A stretch of DNA of 64,000 bases from Mesorhizobium sp. L-2-11 (GTDB taxonomy: Bacteria; Pseudomonadota; Alphaproteobacteria; Rhizobiales; Rhizobiaceae): the NCBI RefSeq assembly GCF_016756595.1, contig NZ_AP023257.1:6464001-6528000 (forward strand), read 5' to 3'. Below the pieces are notes generated by a model, which saw only the letters and a program-made list of their open reading frames with translations, did not search any database and was not told where the DNA came from. The translations under genes and the position numbers were made by a program. Below, piece after piece: positions 31,786 through 41,277 of this stretch. The stretch's first letter is position 1, and every line of letters begins with the position of its first letter.

Positions 31786-33093
31786 TCAGCGCCAGGCGAG
31801 TGCCAGGCGGACCACATCGCTGATCAGCCCCCAGCGCGAACGCGCCTTGATGAAGGCAGCAGTGGTCGCCTTTTCCTTCTCGATTTTCGGGGTTCCGTCG
31901 ACCCGCATGAAGTTCTGCGCGGCCTGCGACATCAACTGCGGGTAAGTCATGAAGAAATTGCGGGAATTGGTGTGTATCAGGGCCGGCATGTCCTTATATT
32001 TCATCAGGTCTTTGACTACGAAGGACTTGTCCAGCATGGTCTTGTAGAGGGCGAGGTTCCTCCTGATCATCGGCTGGTTGCGGCCCTTGATCTCAATGAT
32101 TGCCTCGCCCGCGATGCGACCGGAAGTCATGGCAAGGTTCGAACCCTCGCGGTGAATAGCGTTGTTCAGTTGGGCGGCATCACCGACCGCCACCCAACCG
32201 TCGCCGAAGAGCTGCGGAATTGCCTTGTAGCCACCTTCGGGAATGAGATGCGCGGAATACTCCTTGACTTCCGAGCCCGCGATCAGCGGCCGGATCGAAG
32301 GATGGTTTTTGAAGTTGTCGAGGAGGACGTAAGGGCTCTCCATTGTCTGGGCGAAATCGGAGACGAGGCAGCCAATGCCGAGAGAGATCGACTCCTTGTT
32401 GGTGTAGAGGAAGGCCAGTCCGGCCATGCTGCGGGAAATCGTGCCCGCCGCTTCGATCACGCAGCCTTCGTCGCCCTGGAGGCCGAACCGCTGCTCAATG
32501 ACCTCATCGGGTAGGAAATGCATTTCCTTGACAGCGAGCGCCACGCTTTCTGGCTTCGGCATCTTGCGCAGGCCGGCCCGTGTACCGAGCAGTCCGTTGA
32601 CACCTTCTGCGAGCACGACGACGTCCGCGTAGATCGGCCCGCCAGCCCGGTCGGTGCGCACGCCGATCACCTTGCCGCTGGCATTGCGGACAAGTTCGGT
32701 CACCGTCGTCTCGCACAGCACCGTCGCGCCGGCCTGGCGCACCTTGCGCGAAAACCACTTGTCGAATTGGGCGCGGATGATCGTGTAGCGATTGGGCTTC
32801 GCCTCGTTGAAATCGTCCGATCGATACTGCATCCCGGTGTGGGAGGTGTCGTCCATCACCCAGAATCGCTGCTCGACCAGATGCCGCTCGAGAGGCGCAT
32901 CATCCCGGAAATCCGGAATGATTTGCTCCAACATGTCGGCGTACATGATGGCGCCCTGGACATTCTTGGAGCCCGGATACTCGCCGCGCTCCAACTGCAG
33001 CACCGTCAGGCCCTGGCTTGCCATGGTGTAGGCGGCCGCGTTTCCGGACATACCGGCCCCGACGACGATGGCGTCGAATTCTTCCTCGATCAT
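31786..33093 (-). CDS. fixC: FixC, flavoprotein quinone oxidoreductase of FixABCX
   Basis: Membrane-associated FAD subunit related to ETF-quinone oxidoreductase. 435 residues with the N-terminal FAAD fold [18 protein letters not shown] (about 8-25), [36 protein letters not shown] near residue 305 and the C-terminal [13 protein letters not shown]. Starts 11 bases after the fixB stop. Confidence 0.96.
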   Translation of the reverse strand: MIEEEFDAIVVGAGMSGNAAAYTMASQGLTVLQLERGEYPGSKNVQGAIMYADMLEQIIPDFRDDAPLERHLVEQRFWVMDDTSHTGMQYRSDDFNEAKPNRYTIIRAQFDKWFSRKVRQAGATVLCETTVTELVRNASGKVIGVRTDRAGGPIYADVVVLAEGVNGLLGTRAGLRKMPKPESVALAVKEMHFLPDEVIEQRFGLQGDEGCVIEAAGTISRSMAGLAFLYTNKESISLGIGCLVSDFAQTMESPYVLLDNFKNHPSIRPLIAGSEVKEYSAHLIPEGGYKAIPQLFGDGWVAVGDAAQLNNAIHREGSNLAMTSGRIAGEAIIEIKGRNQPMIRRNLALYKTMLDKSFVVKDLMKYKDMPALIHTNSRNFFMTYPQLMSQAAQNFMRVDGTPKIEKEKATTAAFIKARSRWGLISDVVRLALAWR

Positions 33094-33104
33094 GGCCCTC
33101 TCCC

Positions 33105-34211
33105 TTAGCTCGCAAGCTTGTCGTGGCTGTGCGGCGACAGCCGCCGGGTGAAAGCTTCCGTCAATGCCGGCAGGAAACGGATTGCGTCGGTGACGATGCC
33201 GAGATGGGCAAATTCGAAGATCGGGGCGTTCGGGTCGGTGTTGATGGCTACGATCAAATCAGCCCCCTCCACGCCAACCCGATGCTGAATGGCGCCGGAA
33301 ATCCCGGCCGCTATGTAAAGCTTTGGCCGGATGGTCTTGCCCGTTTGGCCAACCTGCCGATCGGCAGGCATCCAGCCCTTCTGGACCAACGGGCGCGAAC
33401 AGCCATATTCGGCGCCGATTGCCCGCGCTAGATTCTTCACAAGCTGCAAATTCTCCGCTGAGCCGAGACCGAGGCCTCCGGCAACCACGATGTCGGCGTA
33501 GGCGAGATTTGCCTTTGCCGATTGGCGATCGAGGTTGAAGCCAAGGACTTTGGTGATGATCTCTTCCTCGGTCATTGACAGCTTGTGCCGGATGACACGC
33601 CCGACCGGCTTGTCCGTCCGCGGTGGCATGGCCATAACCCTCGGTCGTACCGTGGCCATCTGCGGCCGGTAGTTGAGCGTATAGATCGTGCACAGCAAGG
33701 AACCCCCGAAAGTCGGACGGGTCGCGGCGAGCGAACCGTCGACATCTACATCGAGTTCGGTACAGTCGGCAGTGAGCCCTGTCAGCAAGGTCGTCGCTAC
33801 TGAGCCAGCGAGATCCCTGCCGAGCGTGGTCGCACCGAGAAGCAGGATTTCCGGCTTGTGGGTATTGACCAGATCCGTCATCGCCTTAGTGAAAGGCTCG
33901 TTGCGATAGTCGGCAAGCAACGGTGCCTCGACGAGGTAGACAAGGTCGGCGCCGTAAGCGAAGGCCTCGGCAACGGCATGCTGCGTCGCGTCACCCGGCG
34001 GTCCAAGCACGATCCCCGCAAGCTGGATGCCTAGCTTGTCGGCGAGCTTGCGGCCTTCGCCAAGCAGTTCGAAGGACACGGGATGGACCTCGCTGCGTTC
34101 CAGTTCGATGAAAACCCAGACGTGCCGATAGTCCCTAAAGTGCTCAGGCAATTCCCTCTTGATGCCGGCACGGCCGGCGGAAGGAGGGGCTTCGCGGTTC
34201 GCGTTCGACAT
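33105..34211 (-). CDS. fixB: FixB, electron transfer flavoprotein alpha subunit
   Basis: Pairs with FixA to bifurcate electrons from NADH. The ATG at 34211 ([10 protein letters not shown]; tandem ATG at 34214) follows AAGGAG and gives 368 residues. Seen: [31 protein letters not shown], and the FAD-binding C-terminal block [50 protein letters not shown]. Confidence 0.96.
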   Translation of the reverse strand: MSNANREAPPSAGRAGIKRELPEHFRDYRHVWVFIELERSEVHPVSFELLGEGRKLADKLGIQLAGIVLGPPGDATQHAVAEAFAYGADLVYLVEAPLLADYRNEPFTKAMTDLVNTHKPEILLLGATTLGRDLAGSVATTLLTGLTADCTELDVDVDGSLAATRPTFGGSLLCTIYTLNYRPQMATVRPRVMAMPPRTDKPVGRVIRHKLSMTEEEIITKVLGFNLDRQSAKANLAYADIVVAGGLGLGSAENLQLVKNLARAIGAEYGCSRPLVQKGWMPADRQVGQTGKTIRPKLYIAAGISGAIQHRVGVEGADLIVAINTDPNAPIFEFAHLGIVTDAIRFLPALTEAFTRRLSPHSHDKLAS

Positions 34212-34231
34212 CATCTCTCCTTGCCGTCCCG

Positions 34232-35083
34232 TCACTGGCCGCCGTCGAAGGCGAGTTCGTGTTCCAGCGCTGGCTGGCGGGTAAAGATTGAGGCGATCAG
34301 TTCGTCAGCGAGGTCGTGCTGCGTCTTGTCGGTCATGTCGATCTGCGTCGCCTTTTCCGCCCGCGTGGTAGGGGCGAAAACGCGCTTGACGACCGTCGGC
34401 GAGCCGCGCAGGCCGCATTTGTTGAGGTCCTCAATGCCAGCTTCGGCCGCGCTCCATTTCACGATCTGGCTGCGCGCGGCGCGCATGGCGTCCTCGAGCG
34501 AGCCTCTGCGGATTTCGTTGGTGCCTTCCAGCATTGTGATGAGGCAAGGCAGCCTGCTTTTCAGCATCTGCGTACCGCCTTCCGAACGGCGCTTGACGGT
34601 GATCTCGCGAGCATCGACATCGATAGAGTCGATCTTCGCCACATAGGTGAACTGCAGGAGGCCGAGGCGCTTGGCGATGCCGGGCCCGACCTGGGCGGTA
34701 TCGCCGTCAATCGTCTGCTTGCCGGCGAAGACGATGTCCGGCGCGCCGAAGGTCTCGCCAATTCTCACGATTGCCCGAGAAAGCGCGAAGGAGGTCGCCA
34801 GCGTGTCGGAGCCGGCAAAACAGCGGTCGGTCAAGAGTACCGCGCGGTCGGCGCCATAGGTGAGCGCCTTGCGCAGCGCATCTTCTGCCATCGGCGGACC
34901 CATCGTAAGCACGGTGACCTCGCCGCCATGGGCGTCGCGCAATCTCAGTGCCTCTTCGAGGGCGAACAGGTCGTAAGGGTTGATGATGGTCGGCACGCCC
35001 TGGCGCATGATCGTGTTCGTCACCGGGTGGACACGTATCTGCGCGGAGTCCGGCACCTGCTTGATACAGATTACAATGTGCAT
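34232..35083 (-). CDS. fixA: FixA, electron transfer flavoprotein beta subunit
   Basis: Partner of FixB and first gene of fixABCX. The ATG at 35083 ([17 protein letters not shown]) gives 283 residues. Seen: [51 protein letters not shown], the signature segment of beta-ETF proteins. A sigma-54 promoter and a NifA site lie upstream. Confidence 0.96.
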   Translation of the reverse strand: MHIVICIKQVPDSAQIRVHPVTNTIMRQGVPTIINPYDLFALEEALRLRDAHGGEVTVLTMGPPMAEDALRKALTYGADRAVLLTDRCFAGSDTLATSFALSRAIVRIGETFGAPDIVFAGKQTIDGDTAQVGPGIAKRLGLLQFTYVAKIDSIDVDAREITVKRRSEGGTQMLKSRLPCLITMLEGTNEIRRGSLEDAMRAARSQIVKWSAAEAGIEDLNKCGLRGSPTVVKRVFAPTTRAEKATQIDMTDKTQHDLADELIASIFTRQPALEHELAFDGGQ

Positions 35084-35137
35084 TGCGTCTTTCTCGGCTC
35101 CAATCCGCAAGCGGCCCTGGCGTTCATCTCCTTCGCA

Positions 35138-35152
35138 GCATCATTCGTGCCA
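35138..35152 (-). promoter_or_regulatory. Sigma-54 promoter of fixA
   Basis: Minus strand reads TGGCACGAATGATGC, GG-N10-GC with a perfect TGGCAC -24 half. It is about 55 bases before the fixA ATG. Confidence 0.85.
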
Positions 35153-35228
35153 ACCGCTTTGCGTTGCTCTGTTTCCTTTTGACATGGGGTTGTTTTCTTC
35201 CGAACGGTACCGTCGTGATGACCGAGTT

Positions 35229-35244
35229 TGTCGGCTTTTCGACA
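35229..35244 (-). promoter_or_regulatory. NifA upstream activator sequence of fixABCX
   Basis: TGT-CGGCTTTTCG-ACA, an exact TGT-N10-ACA, about 80 bases upstream of the fixA sigma-54 promoter and just downstream of the nifW stop. Confidence 0.8.
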
Positions 35245-35269
35245 TTGTCGCGTCGCACTCGTGTCGCGT

Positions 35270-35650
35270 TCATTCTGTCCCGAACCGCCTCAGGATCGAC
35301 TCGAACGGGACAAAGGTGTGGTCCCGAGTGGCCGGTTTGTCGGGATCGTGCTCTTTGAGCACCTTGAAGACCCGGTGGGTGAGTGGCGAGGATGTCGCGA
35401 AATCCTCATAGGCGCGTTCCAACGTCGCACGCGCCCGCGCGGCGATCACCCCGTCGGGAAGACCGGCGAAATCCTCTTCAGCGAGATATTGGCCCATGCG
35501 CTTCAGGATATGCAGCCGTGAGACATTGAGCACCTTCGGATCATAAGAGATGCCAAGGACTGCGAAGAACTCCTCCGCAGCCGACAGGCTCTTCAGCCGG
35601 GCGAGGATGTCGGTGACAACGGCGCGGCTTTCAGCGAAACAACTGCGCAT
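35270..35650 (-). CDS. nifW: NifW, nitrogenase-stabilising/protective protein
   Basis: Protein of 126 residues associated with MoFe protein protection or assembly. The ATG at 35650 (MRSCFAESRAVV) overlaps the end of nifS by 20 bases. Family marks: LKSLSAAEEFFAVLGISYDP, VNVSRLHILKRMGQYL-type segment, and RVFKVLKEHD. Co-transcribed with nifS. Confidence 0.93.
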   Translation of the reverse strand: MRSCFAESRAVVTDILARLKSLSAAEEFFAVLGISYDPKVLNVSRLHILKRMGQYLAEEDFAGLPDGVIAARARATLERAYEDFATSSPLTHRVFKVLKEHDPDKPATRDHTFVPFESILRRFGTE

Positions 35651-36887
35651 TGCATTCTCCTGGGCCGGAAACGGTTGTCGGGTTTGCCTTGTCGCCCAGG
35701 CCTGGAGTTGATTGAAGTTCTCTCGCCTGGCTGGCAGATGGGGAAAGCTCACGCAGCTTCTTCACGATCCCGGGCATGACCTCGAGCACCCGGTCGACGT
35801 CCTCCTCGCCGTTGTTGCGCGAAAAGGAGAAACGGATTGCGCCGTGTGCCGCGTTATTGGGGATATTCATCGCCACCAAGACGTGGCTCGGCTCCAGCGA
35901 GCCGCAGGCGCAAGCAGAGCCGGAGGAGCAGGCAATGCCCTCGCGATTGAGGAAATGCAGTATGCCCTCACCTTCGATATCTCCAAAGGCGATGTTTGCG
36001 GTATTCGGCAACCGCTTTAGCAAATCGCCGGCGACGAAGGCGTCTGGGATGCTTTGGAGAAGTTCCTTCTCCAGGCGGTCGCGCAACGCCTTTACCCGTG
36101 TGTTCGCGTCGTCCATGAAGTTCAAGGCAAGATCGGCTGCCACGCCGAGGCCGACGATGCCTGGCGTATTCTCCGTGCCGGCGCGGCGGTTGCCCTCCTG
36201 GCCTCCCCCCTTGATCAGCGGACAGAAGCGCACGCCGCGCTTTATATAAAGTGCGCCGATCCCTTTCGGTCCGTGTAATTTGTGACCGGAGAGAGACAGC
36301 ATATCGATTGCCGTCGATTTCAGGTCGATCGCAAGCTTGCCGACCGCTTGCACCGCGTCGGTATGGAAAAGGGCGCCGACTTCTTTGGCCAACTCAGCAA
36401 GCTCGACCACCGGGAAGATCGTTCCGGTCTCGTTGTTCGCCGACATGATCGAGACGATCGCCACGCGCGGGGTGAGAGCGGCCTTATAAGTGTCGAGGTC
36501 GAGCCGGCCGTGGCGATCCACCGGGATCCTATGCACCTTGATGGCGCGCGTCTTCTCCAGGTGGGCGCAAAGCGTCAGCACGGCCGAATGCTCGACTGCG
36601 GAAGTCACGATCTCTGTGCGCTCAGGCATCACCTCGAGCGCTGAAAGGATCGCCGCGTTGTCGCTTTCCGTCCCGCCCGAGGTGAAGGTGATCTCGTCGT
36701 CGAACTCCGCGCCGATGAGCGTTTGCACCTGCAGGCGCGTCTTTCTCACCGCCGCCCCGGCGGAAGCGCCAAAATCGTGGCTCGACGAAGGGTTGCCGAA
36801 ATGGTCGGTAAAAAACGGCAGCATCGCTTGAACGACTTCCGGATCGACCCGTGTCGTTGCGTTGTTGTCCAGATAAACAGGTCTCAT
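35631..36887 (-). CDS. nifS: Cysteine desulfurase NifS
   Basis: PLP enzyme releasing sulfur from cysteine for nitrogenase Fe-S clusters. The ATG at 36887 (MRPVYLDNNATTRVDPE) gives 418 residues. Seen: TSGGTESDNAAI, SANNETGTIFPV, DAVQAVGK, the PLP lysine in LSGHKLHGPKG (about residue 203) and the active cysteine loop SSGSACACGSLEPSHVL (about residue 325). The C terminus is about 20 residues longer than usual because it runs into nifW. No nifU is present next to it. Confidence 0.96.
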   Translation of the reverse strand: MRPVYLDNNATTRVDPEVVQAMLPFFTDHFGNPSSSHDFGASAGAAVRKTRLQVQTLIGAEFDDEITFTSGGTESDNAAILSALEVMPERTEIVTSAVEHSAVLTLCAHLEKTRAIKVHRIPVDRHGRLDLDTYKAALTPRVAIVSIMSANNETGTIFPVVELAELAKEVGALFHTDAVQAVGKLAIDLKSTAIDMLSLSGHKLHGPKGIGALYIKRGVRFCPLIKGGGQEGNRRAGTENTPGIVGLGVAADLALNFMDDANTRVKALRDRLEKELLQSIPDAFVAGDLLKRLPNTANIAFGDIEGEGILHFLNREGIACSSGSACACGSLEPSHVLVAMNIPNNAAHGAIRFSFSRNNGEEDVDRVLEVMPGIVKKLRELSPSASQARELQSTPGLGDKANPTTVSGPGECNAQLFR

Positions 36888-36956
36888 GGATGTGATCCTT
36901 CTCCTGAGCGCAATCACACAAGGCGCACGCCCGGTCTGTCATGATGATGATGATGG

Positions 36957-37110
36957 TCAGCCGAAGGAGTTGCCGCCGCCACATTCGGCCTGCGCGCTTC
37001 TTGGCGCCGGCGCGGCAACCCGCCTCGACCTTGGTGCGCCAGCGTTGCGCCGGCTCGGCCCCCGGCAAGCGCGGTCTTTAGGTCACGGCGTTTTCGGTGC
37101 GCTTGATCAT
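36957..37110 (-). pseudogene. Remnant of an iscN/IscA-like (HesB) gene upstream of nifS
   Basis: From ATG 37110, after AAGGAGAG, the frame reads MIKRTENAVT then stops. About 100 bases later another frame ends ECGGGNSFG followed by a stop. These match the two ends of A-type Fe-S carriers (M-I-LTENAV at the start, C-GCG-SFG at the end). The middle, including the first conserved cysteine region, is gone. The nifS sigma-54 promoter precedes it, so the nifS transcript begins with this relic. Confidence 0.6.
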
Positions 37111-37153
37111 GGACTGTCTCTCCTTCAGGCCGGACGCGTTCGCGAACAGCTAC

Positions 37154-37168
37154 GCATGGACCGTGCCA
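37154..37168 (-). promoter_or_regulatory. Sigma-54 promoter of the nifS-nifW transcript
   Basis: Minus strand reads TGGCACGGTCCATGC, GG-N10-GC with perfect TGGCAC. It lies upstream of the iscN remnant and about 267 bases before the nifS ATG. Confidence 0.85.
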
Positions 37169-37214
37169 AAGAAGGGAATCATTTCAAAACAACATGATGG
37201 CTCTAACACTGCTA

Positions 37215-37230
37215 TGTCGCATTTCCGACA
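37215..37230 (-). promoter_or_regulatory. NifA upstream activator sequence of nifS
   Basis: TGT-CGCATTTCCG-ACA, exact TGT-N10-ACA, with CG flanks giving an extended dyad. It is about 50-75 bases upstream of the nifS promoter, in the divergent gap shared with the ABC exporter. Confidence 0.75.
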
Positions 37231-37353
37231 TCGGCGGGAATTGTTCAACGCGGAACGCCGTTGAATCGGGCGTAGATTCCGCTTCGCGTGAGGAGTAATC
37301 CTGTCGGGCCGTTCGCCAAGGATGCCCGCGCGACCGAGGCGTCCTGTCGGGTT

Positions 37354-37369
37354 TGTCGAGTGCGCGACA
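37354..37369 (+). promoter_or_regulatory. NifA upstream activator sequence of the ABC exporter (cassette 1)
   Basis: TGT-CGAGTGCGCG-ACA, exact TGT-N10-ACA, 90 bases upstream of the sigma-54 element at 37459-37474. The surrounding block recurs near 39.5 and 44.1 kb. Confidence 0.75.
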
Positions 37370-37458
37370 CGCCACTGTTACGCCCCCGTTGCCCTGCTGA
37401 GATCTCGTTTGTCATTGTAGAATATGCAGAAAATTCTTCTGAGCTTCTTTCTGAGCCT

Positions 37459-37474
37459 TTGGCGCGGCTTTTGC
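37459..37474 (+). promoter_or_regulatory. Sigma-54 promoter of the ABC exporter (cassette 1)
   Basis: TTGGCGCGGCTTTTGC: GG-N10-GC with the -12 TTGC intact and one change in the -24 half (TGGCGC). It is about 90 bases before the exporter ATG. Confidence 0.75.
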
Positions 37475-37565
37475 GGTTCTCTCCTCGTAGGGCAGCGCGT
37501 GCCCGCGGCCGATATTCATCTCGCGGGTGACATCGCGATCGATGGAACGAAGGAAAGAAACCAAC

Positions 37566-39497
37566 ATGTCAGCTCCAGATCAGCCACCCGCATTCCGAGC
37601 GATGTTTTCGTCCTCACGCAGACCTTCCATTTCGGGTTTCTTGAGACCGAGCGGCCTGCTGCGCTCGCACAAAGCCAAGCGTCGTTTTCACATCGATCTG
37701 CGCGGCGCCGCCTTTCGCGACGTTTTCGCCTTCACCATGCGCCACTGGAGCAGGCAGCCGGTCCGGCTCGCGATCATTATGATCGCGGTGCTTGTCGCAA
37801 CGCTCCTTGACGTTCTGACGCCGCTCTATTCCGGACGGCTCGTAGACGCGGTCGCCCAAGGAGCGGCAGCCGACGCCGTCGTGTGGGATGCGGCTCTTGC
37901 GGCCTTTTCAATGTTGATTGCGCTCACACTCGGCGCCGTCGTCATGCGCAACGTCGCCTTCATTGCCATCAATGACTTCATTCTGAAGATGATGTCGGAC
38001 ATCGCCAGCGACGCGTTCCATCGCGTCCAGCGCTTTTCGACCGATTGGCATGCGAAAACCTTCGCCGGCTCGACGGTGCGCAAGATCACGCGCGGGATGT
38101 GGGCGCTCTGCCTCCTCAACGACACGATCCTTTTCGCGTTGTTCCCCTCGCTCATCATGCTCGTGGGGTCGAGCGTCCTGCTCGGCTGGTATTGGCCGAT
38201 GATGGGGCTAATCATCGCTTGCGGCTCGGTTGGCTATGTGGCGCTGATCATTATCCTGTCGCTCGGCTATGTGGCGCCAGCGGCAAGCCTCGCCAACAAC
38301 TGGGATACGAGGCTTGGCGGCTCGCTTGCGGACGCGATCAGCTGTAACGCGGTGGTCAAAGGCTTCGGCGCCGAAGCGCGGGAAGATTATCGCCTCGCGA
38401 AAGTCATCTCCAAGTGGCGGCACCGCACCCGCCGGACCTGGGTGCGCGGGACGGTCAGTGCTGCTTTCCAGGGGATCATGCTTCTTGCGATGAGAGCGGC
38501 TTTGATCGGCTATGCCTTATTTATGTGGTCGCGCGGCCAGGCGACCCCAGGTGACATCGCCTTGGTGCTCGCGTCTTTCACCGTCCTGTATGGCTACTTG
38601 CGTGATGTTTCCATGCACGTGCGCACCATCCAGCGCTCTGTAAATGAGATGGAGGAACTGGTCAAAACCTACAGCCAGCCGCCCGACGTGGCCGATGTTC
38701 CGGGCGCCAAGCCGATCCGGATCACGAAGGGTCACATCGATTTTGAGAGCGTCCATTTCCACTACGGCAATCATTGGTCGCCATTCTACAGCGACTTGTC
38801 GATTTCGATTGAGGCCGGCGCACGGGTCGGTCTGGTCGGCCCCTCTGGCTCCGGCAAGACCACTTTCGTCAAGCTCATCCAGCGGCTTTACGACCTGGAT
38901 GCTGGACGAATCTTGATCGATGGGCAGGACATCTCGCGGGTGACGCAGGCCTCGCTGCGCTCGCAGATCGCGATCGTACAGCAGGAGCCCCTCCTGTTCC
39001 ACCGCTCGCTGGCCGAGAACATAGCCTATGGGCGGCCGGGTGCTTCTCGATCCGACATTGAGCAGGCGGCGCGGCTCGCCAGCGCGCATGACTTCATTGC
39101 GCGCCTGCCGAACGGCTATGGTACGCTGGTCGGCGAACGCGGCGTGAAGCTTTCAGGCGGCGAGCGCCAGCGTGTGGCGATAGCGCGCGCCTTCCTCGCC
39201 GATGCCCCGATCCTGATTCTGGACGAGGCGACATCGAGCCTCGACTCGGAATCGGAGGTGCTGATCCAGAAGGCGATGGAGCGGCTCATGGTCGGGCGCA
39301 CCACGCTCGTCATTGCGCACCGGCTCTCGACGGTGCGCGAACTCGACCGGCTGCTTGTCTTCGACCGTGGTTGCATCACCGAGCAGGGCGACCATGCCGC
39401 GCTGATCCGTCGCGACGGCATCTACCGCCGCCTGTTCGAGCGGCAGGCCTTGGAGCTGACAAGGGGGTGGGATGAGACCAATGTGCAACGCGGTTGA
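37566..39497 (+). CDS. ABC exporter (membrane domain fused to ATPase), NifA-type promoter
   Basis: A 643-residue half-transporter, probably a homodimeric inner-membrane exporter. The ATG at 37566 (MSAPDQPPAF) follows AAGGAAAG. Order: about 60-residue basic cytosolic N terminus, membrane domain with six hydrophobic segments (about residues 75-340; e.g. LAIIMIAVLVATLLDVLTPL), and the ATPase with Walker A GPSGSGKTT (about 427), signature LSGGERQRVAIARA and Walker B ILILDEATSS, H-loop VIAHRLST. Substrate unknown; it resembles lipid, peptide or polysaccharide exporters. It stands between nifS (divergent) and the fdxB-nifQ genes. Confidence 0.9.
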   Translation: MSAPDQPPAFRAMFSSSRRPSISGFLRPSGLLRSHKAKRRFHIDLRGAAFRDVFAFTMRHWSRQPVRLAIIMIAVLVATLLDVLTPLYSGRLVDAVAQGAAADAVVWDAALAAFSMLIALTLGAVVMRNVAFIAINDFILKMMSDIASDAFHRVQRFSTDWHAKTFAGSTVRKITRGMWALCLLNDTILFALFPSLIMLVGSSVLLGWYWPMMGLIIACGSVGYVALIIILSLGYVAPAASLANNWDTRLGGSLADAISCNAVVKGFGAEAREDYRLAKVISKWRHRTRRTWVRGTVSAAFQGIMLLAMRAALIGYALFMWSRGQATPGDIALVLASFTVLYGYLRDVSMHVRTIQRSVNEMEELVKTYSQPPDVADVPGAKPIRITKGHIDFESVHFHYGNHWSPFYSDLSISIEAGARVGLVGPSGSGKTTFVKLIQRLYDLDAGRILIDGQDISRVTQASLRSQIAIVQQEPLLFHRSLAENIAYGRPGASRSDIEQAARLASAHDFIARLPNGYGTLVGERGVKLSGGERQRVAIARAFLADAPILILDEATSSLDSESEVLIQKAMERLMVGRTTLVIAHRLSTVRELDRLLVFDRGCITEQGDHAALIRRDGIYRRLFERQALELTRGWDETNVQRG

Positions 39498-39578
39498 ACG
39501 CGGCGTGAATTCAGCTTGCCTCCCCAGCAATCCTGTCGGACCGGTCCTGAAAAGGCGGCCGCAACCTGTCGTCGGGCT

Positions 39579-39700
39579 TGTCCAATCCACGACACGCCTG
39601 GTGCCGGCCTGTCTTCCTGCCGCGCTCTTGAGCAAACCCATGAATGGGATGAAGACAACTTTTTATGAGCTGCGTCCTGCGTTCCCGGCACGGCGCTTGA
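39579..39700 (+). promoter_or_regulatory. NifA-type promoter cassette 2, -12 element damaged
   Basis: A TGT-N10-ACA site (39579-39594) is followed at about 92 bases by CGGCACGGCGCTTGA (39686-39700), which aligns with the cassette 1 promoter but has TTGA instead of TTGC at -12. The flanks match cassette 1 over most of 39484-39790. It precedes the fdxB-nifQ genes; in M. loti R7A nifQ was reported as not NifA-regulated, which would fit a dead promoter. Confidence 0.55.
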
Positions 39701-40115
39701 GGCTTCCTCCTGAGGCGGCAGCCGCCTCGCGATTATTTAGATCCTGGTTGATGCGATCAATGGAGCGAAGGAAAGCAACGCGCCGGATCCACGCGAGATC
39801 CGCCTTCTTTGGCATAGGGGCGTCGCCAAATCGACACCCTCACAATATGCGCTCACCGCCCGCGTCGACGTCGGGAACAAGATCTTGATTGTCGTCTGCG
39901 CTCAACCGCTCTTATGCCGAACTCGAAGGATACGGACCTTCGTCTCGCCGCGCGGGATTGCATAAGCTGGCTGCAGCGTCCATCGGCATCACCGGTTCGG
40001 CTTCGAGACGTTCCGGAAACCCGCCGAGGCCGGCGCGCCGGCGATGCGCTCGTGGCCATCGAAGCGCGTCCCGACATGGCGCGGGCGTAACGACCGGCTT
40101 GCGAGGAAGGGGATC
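39701..40115 (+). other. Leader region before the DUF683-fdxB-nifQ genes
   Basis: About 400 bases. Its first 90 bases still align with the leader of cassette 1. A 58-codon frame at 39914-40090 (MPNSKDTDLRLAARDC...) has no ribosome site and no recognised family; it may be a fragment. No working promoter for fdxB is evident apart from cassette 2. Confidence 0.35.
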
Positions 40116-40319
40116 ATGTCAGACCTTGCGCTGTTACAGAAGAAGGTCCGCAAGCTGCAGTCGCGCGCGGGAGCCGCCAAGATGGAATTGCACGACCTTG
40201 CCGAGGACCTTCCGGTCAACTGGACCGAGATCGAGGCGGTCGCCTGGAAAGCCTTCGAGGTTTTTGCCGAGTTGGATGCGGCAAAGGAAGAACTCGCAGC
40301 GTTGGAGAATTCACAATGA
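40116..40319 (+). CDS. Small nif-associated helical protein (DUF683/CCE_0567 type)
   Basis: A 67-residue, charged, mostly helical protein (MSDLALLQKKVRKLQSRAGA, then MELHDLAEDLP and AFEVFAELDAAKEELAAL). It matches the short DUF683 proteins found next to fdxB and nifX in nif clusters; some bind heme or metal. GAGGAAGGGG precedes the ATG. Its stop overlaps the fdxB start. Role in nitrogenase maturation unclear. Confidence 0.88.
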   Translation: MSDLALLQKKVRKLQSRAGAAKMELHDLAEDLPVNWTEIEAVAWKAFEVFAELDAAKEELAALENSQ

Positions 40320-40633
40320 CGGGCGCTTTCGTCACCCGCGACGGCTCTCCCTGGACGCCGCACTATCTGACGGCGATCGATGGCGCGACCTGCATCGGCT
40401 GCGGCCGCTGCTTCAAGGTCTGCTCGCGCGAGGTCATGCACCTTCATGGCGTCGATGACGCAGGCGAAATCCTCGGCATCTGCGCGGGCGAGGACGACGA
40501 CTTCGACGGCGAGCTCAACCGCATGGTCATGATCGTCGACCATGCCGGCCGCTGCATCGGCTGCGGCGCCTGCGGCCGCGTCTGCCCGAAGAACTGCCAG
40601 ACCCACCTTGCGGCCGACCAGCTTGCTGCATGA
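40316..40633 (+). CDS. fdxB: Ferredoxin III, nif-specific
   Basis: A 105-residue ferredoxin with CIGCGRCFKVCSRE near residue 26 and CIGCGACGRVCPKNC near residue 81; the spacer between the two clusters is long, as in FdxB. It probably carries electrons in nitrogenase cofactor assembly or reduction. Overlaps nifQ by 4 bases. Confidence 0.94.
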   Translation: MTGAFVTRDGSPWTPHYLTAIDGATCIGCGRCFKVCSREVMHLHGVDDAGEILGICAGEDDDFDGELNRMVMIVDHAGRCIGCGACGRVCPKNCQTHLAADQLAA

Positions 40634-41277
40634 GCTGGGAACAAGACCAGCAGAACGGCGCCACATTCGCCCATCACCGTGGCTGTTTCAGCACCAGCCA
40701 ATGGCCGCCGACAGACCAGGCGGCGGCGTTCGACCGGCATGTGCTTGCCTGTGTTTTCTACCTCGCGTTCGAGGAGGTCGAGGCCGGCAAGGCGACCGCG
40801 ACCGAAGCAACCGGCCTTTCGCGTGCCGACCTGCGAGATGTCATGACACGCTATTTCCCGGCTGTTCCCGTCAACGCCTTCGCGCTGGAAAAGCTGACCG
40901 ATCCCGAGCCGGATATGGAGGAAGGGCTTCTGCGCGGCTTGCTTATTGGGCATGCCAGGCCAGGCGATCCGGCGAGCACCCTCTTCGCCAAGATCATCGC
41001 CAGGCGCAGTTTGCGCAATGACCATCTGTGGCAGGACCTTGGCCTTTTCAATCGGGCCGAACTCAGCCGCTTAATGGCCAGGCATTTCCCGGCGCTGGCG
41101 GCCGGCAACACCAAAAACATGAAATGGAAGAAGTATTTCTATCGTAAGCTCTGCGAGGCTGAAGGCTTTTCGCTATGCACCGCGCCCAGTTGTCAGGAAT
41201 GCGGCGATTTCGAAAGCTGTTTTGGCCCGGAGGAAGGCGAAAGCCACTTGGCACGGATCAAGAACGGGCTCGCTTAA
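40630..41277 (+). CDS. nifQ: NifQ, molybdenum donor for FeMo-co
   Basis: Mo-Fe-S protein supplying molybdenum to NifEN/NifH. 215 residues; the metal-binding pattern C-X4-C-X2-C-X5-C is seen as CTAPSCQECGDFESC near the C terminus, preceded by MKWKKYFYRKLCE. Q-W-P-P near residue 23 starts the helical core. Its TAA stop overlaps the stop of the convergent rpoN2 (shared CTTAAG). A decayed second copy of its 5' part lies near 44.5 kb. Confidence 0.94.
   Translation: MSWEQDQQNGATFAHHRGCFSTSQWPPTDQAAAFDRHVLACVFYLAFEEVEAGKATATEATGLSRADLRDVMTRYFPAVPVNAFALEKLTDPEPDMEEGLLRGLLIGHARPGDPASTLFAKIIARRSLRNDHLWQDLGLFNRAELSRLMARHFPALAAGNTKNMKWKKYFYRKLCEAEGFSLCTAPSCQECGDFESCFGPEEGESHLARIKNGLA

Noticed and set aside
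35170..35184. Second NifA-like site before fixA (TGT...ACA)
   Set aside because: The spacer is 9 bases, not 10, and it lies too close to the promoter.
36940..36956. Run of five ATG/CAT triplets
   Set aside because: Short trinucleotide repeat between nifS and the iscN relic; too short to suggest a function.
39914..40090. 58-codon frame before the DUF683-type gene
   Set aside because: No ribosome site and no family recognised; noted in the leader entry but not called as a gene.
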